Positions 61,654-64,000 of a stretch of DNA of 64,000 nucleotides are shown one piece after another. This DNA is from an uncultured Allomuricauda sp. GTDB taxonomy: Bacteria > Bacteroidota > Bacteroidia > Flavobacteriales > Flavobacteriaceae. Position 1 is the stretch's first letter. Each line of letters starts with the position of its first letter. Under the pieces are notes generated by a model. The model was not told the origin of the DNA, made no database searches, and saw only the letters and a list, made by a program, of their open reading frames with translations. The DNA is taken from the NCBI RefSeq assembly GCF_947499695.1, contig NZ_CANMPQ010000001.1, positions 62,001 through 126,000 of the forward strand, written 5' to 3'. A program made the position numbers and the translations under genes.

Positions 61654-64000
61654 ATGGCTGAAGGAGAAAAGTTAATTCCTATCAACATTGAAGATGAGAT
61701 GAAATCTGCCTACATTGATTATTCAATGTCGGTCATTGTGTCACGTGCCCTGCCAGATGTCAGGGACGGTCTTAAACCTGTTCACAGAAGAGTACTTTTT
61801 GGGATGCATGAACTGGGTGTAAGATCAGGCAGTGCGCACAAAAAATCTGCTCGTATTGTTGGGGAGGTTTTGGGTAAATACCACCCACATGGTGATACCT
61901 CGGTATATGATGCGATGGTGCGTATGGCTCAAGAATGGAGCCTCAGATACATGTTGGTAGATGGTCAAGGTAACTTTGGGTCCGTAGATGGTGATAGCCC
62001 TGCGGCAATGCGTTACACGGAGGCAAGAATGCGTAAAATAGCTGACGAGATGTTGGCAGATATCGATAAGGATACTGTAGACCATCAGCTAAACTTTGAT
62101 GATTCTTTGCAAGAACCTACAGTTCTCCCAACCAGGGTGCCAGCTTTGTTGGTGAATGGAGCTTCGGGAATCGCAGTAGGGATGGCCACCAATATGCCGC
62201 CGCATAACCTTTCGGAAGTGGTAGATGGCACTATTGCCTACATCGATAACAACGATATAGAGATTGACGAGCTCATCACACACATAAAGGCACCAGACTT
62301 TCCTACTGGTGGTATCATATATGGTTATGATGGTGTTAAAGAAGCCTTCCATACTGGTAGAGGTAGAGTTGTTATGCGTGCTAAGGCAACTTTTGAAGAA
62401 GTACAAGGACGAGAGTGCATTGTGGTAACCGAGATTCCGTATCAGGTGAACAAAGCCGATATGATCAAGAAAACAGCTGATCTTGTCAATGATAAAAAGA
62501 TTGAAGGAATCTCAACAATACGCGATGAATCCGATAGAAAGGGAATGCGTATTGTTTATATTTTAAAAAGAGATGCGATTCCGAATATAGTGTTGAACAT
62601 GCTTTATAAGTATACAGCGCTACAATCTTCCTTTAGTGTCAACAATATTGCACTGGTTAATGGCCGACCTCGGTTACTTAATCTAAAGGAGATTATCCAC
62701 TATTTTGTGGAGCACAGACATGAAGTGGTTGTTCGTAGAACAAAGTTTGAACTTAAAAAAGCAGAAGATAGGGCCCATATATTGGAGGGACTTATCATCG
62801 CTTCTGATAATATAGATGAGGTTATTGCCTTGATTCGGGCGTCTTCTAATGTGGATGAAGCCAGAAACGGTTTGATGGAACGGTTTAAATTGACCGAAGT
62901 TCAAGCCAAGGCCATCGTAGAAATGCGTTTAAGACAGCTTACTGGATTAGAGCAGGACAAGCTTCGCGCTGAATACGATGAATTGCTTAAGACCATTGAA
63001 GACCTGAAGGATATTCTTGAAAAGAAAGATCGTAGAATGCAAATCATCAAAGATGAGCTTCTAGAAGTCAAGGAGAAATATGGAGATGAAAGAAGGTCCG
63101 AGATAAACTTTGCCGGAGGTGACTTAAGTATCGAAGATATGATTCCAGATGAGCAGGTGGTAATTACCATCTCTCATGCTGGTTATATCAAAAGAACACC
63201 TTTGACCGAGTATAAAACCCAAAATAGGGGTGGTGTCGGACAAAAAGCTTCTTCAACTCGAAATGAGGATTTCTTAGAACATCTTTTTGTTGGGACAAAC
63301 CACCAATATATGTTGTTCTTTACCCAAAAAGGAAAATGTTTTTGGATGAGGGTTTATGAAATTCCAGAAGGTAGTAGAACATCCAAAGGAAGAGCTATCC
63401 AAAACCTAATCAATATTGATCCACAAGATAAGGTGAAGGCATTTATATGCACTCAGGACCTTAAGGATGAAGATTATGTTAATACACATTATGTGATAAT
63501 GGCTACCAAAAAGGGTACAGTGAAAAAGACCTCTTTGGAACAATACTCCAGACCACGCCAAAATGGTATTAACGCTATCACCATACGAGAAGAAGATGAA
63601 TTGCTTGAAGCAAAATTGACCACAGGAACAAGTGAGATATTCCTGGGCCTAAAATCAGGTAAAGCTATTCGTTTTGAAGAAAGCAAGACACGCCCTATGG
63701 GAAGGAATGCTTCTGGTGTTAGGGGTATTACCTTGGCCAATGACAAGGATGAGGTAATTGGAATGGTCTCTGTACACAATTTTGAAGATGATATCTTGGT
63801 TGTTTCAGAAAATGGGTATGGAAAACGCTCAACAATTGACGATTATCGAGTAACCAATAGAGGCGGAAAAGGTGTAAAAACTATTTCTATCACAGACAAG
63901 ACAGGTGGTCTTGTGGCTATCAAGAGTGTTTCCGATACCGATGATTTGATGATTATCAATAAATCTGGAATTGCCATTAGGATGAGTGTAGAGGATCTTC
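61654..64000 (+). CDS. gyrA: DNA gyrase subunit A, 3' truncated by the window
   Basis: Catalytic subunit of DNA gyrase. The frame is open from ATG 61654 to the edge (about 782 codons), starting [46 protein letters not shown]. The quinolone-determining region reads [10 protein letters not shown], so the position equivalent to Ser83 is Thr82 (normal in flavobacteria, as far as I recall) and Asp is kept at 86. The catalytic Tyr lies in [10 protein letters not shown] (Y121). The C-terminal beta-pinwheel is entered near the edge. The true stop is outside the window. Confidence 0.97.
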   Translation, partial: MAEGEKLIPINIEDEMKSAYIDYSMSVIVSRALPDVRDGLKPVHRRVLFGMHELGVRSGSAHKKSARIVGEVLGKYHPHGDTSVYDAMVRMAQEWSLRYMLVDGQGNFGSVDGDSPAAMRYTEARMRKIADEMLADIDKDTVDHQLNFDDSLQEPTVLPTRVPALLVNGASGIAVGMATNMPPHNLSEVVDGTIAYIDNNDIEIDELITHIKAPDFPTGGIIYGYDGVKEAFHTGRGRVVMRAKATFEEVQGRECIVVTEIPYQVNKADMIKKTADLVNDKKIEGISTIRDESDRKGMRIVYILKRDAIPNIVLNMLYKYTALQSSFSVNNIALVNGRPRLLNLKEIIHYFVEHRHEVVVRRTKFELKKAEDRAHILEGLIIASDNIDEVIALIRASSNVDEARNGLMERFKLTEVQAKAIVEMRLRQLTGLEQDKLRAEYDELLKTIEDLKDILEKKDRRMQIIKDELLEVKEKYGDERRSEINFAGGDLSIEDMIPDEQVVITISHAGYIKRTPLTEYKTQNRGGVGQKASSTRNEDFLEHLFVGTNHQYMLFFTQKGKCFWMRVYEIPEGSRTSKGRAIQNLINIDPQDKVKAFICTQDLKDEDYVNTHYVIMATKKGTVKKTSLEQYSRPRQNGINAITIREEDELLEAKLTTGTSEIFLGLKSGKAIRFEESKTRPMGRNASGVRGITLANDKDEVIGMVSVHNFEDDILVVSENGYGKRSTIDDYRVTNRGGKGVKTISITDKTGGLVAIKSVSDTDDLMIINKSGIAIRMSVEDL

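Noticed and set aside
61878..61920. Thr at GyrA position equivalent to Ser83 as a quinolone-resistance change
   Set aside because: Thr is, as far as I recall, the normal residue in flavobacterial GyrA, and Asp is kept at the second position.

Overview
The window is ordinary chromosome from a member of the Bacteroidota, most likely the family Flavobacteriaceae (marine Muricauda/Flagellimonas-like clades fit best, but genus is inference). Reasons: AT-rich DNA; canonical Bacteroidota promoters (TTTG then TAnnTTTG) before several genes; a DnaX protein that lacks the zinc-binding cysteines; many families typical of this group (head-GIN DUF2807, DUF3822, DUF4126, DUF3817, UMF1 transporter, PyrR-PyrB-RNase Z cluster, 610-residue S1, KdnB-like Fe-alcohol dehydrogenase beside KdsB). 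No tRNA, rRNA operon, CRISPR array, prophage or insertion sequence was seen. gyrA runs off the right edge.

Layout. 1-8 kb: NDH-2, XerD, a small beta-barrel, AroQ, membrane proteins, dihydrolipoyl dehydrogenase, and a DinB-like/MsrB/MsrB-lipoprotein group, then a short collagen-like lipoprotein. 8-15 kb: glycogen branching enzyme and a GH31 alpha-glucosidase, an M48 lipoprotein peptidase and an MFS transporter. 14.9-18.6 kb (minus): a five-gene envelope-type operon of ECF sigma factor, membrane-anchored anti-sigma-like protein, a DY-repeat DUF4097-like protein, a lipoprotein and a head-GIN protein. 18.8-25.2 kb: Lon and Cmk (core, plus strand) interleaved with two minus-strand accessory genes, a MerB-like protein and a lipoprotein, each bracketed by related short repeats that look like cassette boundaries; then LamG and LysM proteins. 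25.3-34.9 kb: rpsA with a structured leader, pyrR-pyrB, STAS-like protein and RNase Z, pdxH, and a polyphosphate cluster (SixA-like phosphatase, PPK1, Ppx/GppA) ending against miaE.

35-45 kb: dnaX, RNase P RNA, two tiny membrane-peptide ORFs, rsmD with a PilM-like DUF3822 protein and a pseudopilin-like protein, a RecD-like helicase, then kdsB, a HAD hydrolase, a KdnB-type Kdo 8-oxidase and an acyltransferase (LPS/lipid theme). 45-50.6 kb: a CBM9-serine hydrolase lipoprotein, YebC, PCD dehydratase, an epimerase-like protein and glutaminase. 50.6-56.7 kb (minus): gcvT downstream of thrC-thrB-thrA. Upstream of thrA is a promoter, a 29-codon ORF with a Thr/Ile-rich end and a GC-rich hairpin, i.e. 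a probable threonine attenuation leader. 56.7-64 kb: bifunctional NAD(P)HX repair enzyme, a small hypothetical, ClpC with a clear terminator, and divergently gyrA (partial).

The most interesting observations are the thr leader, the cassette-like repeats with a MerB homologue that has lost the catalytic Asp, the Kdo 8-oxidase next to KdsB (possible 8-amino-Kdo lipid A inner core), the ECF/DY-repeat operon, and the PilM-like/pseudopilin-like pair beside rsmD. All family assignments are made by eye from sequence; none was checked by a database search.
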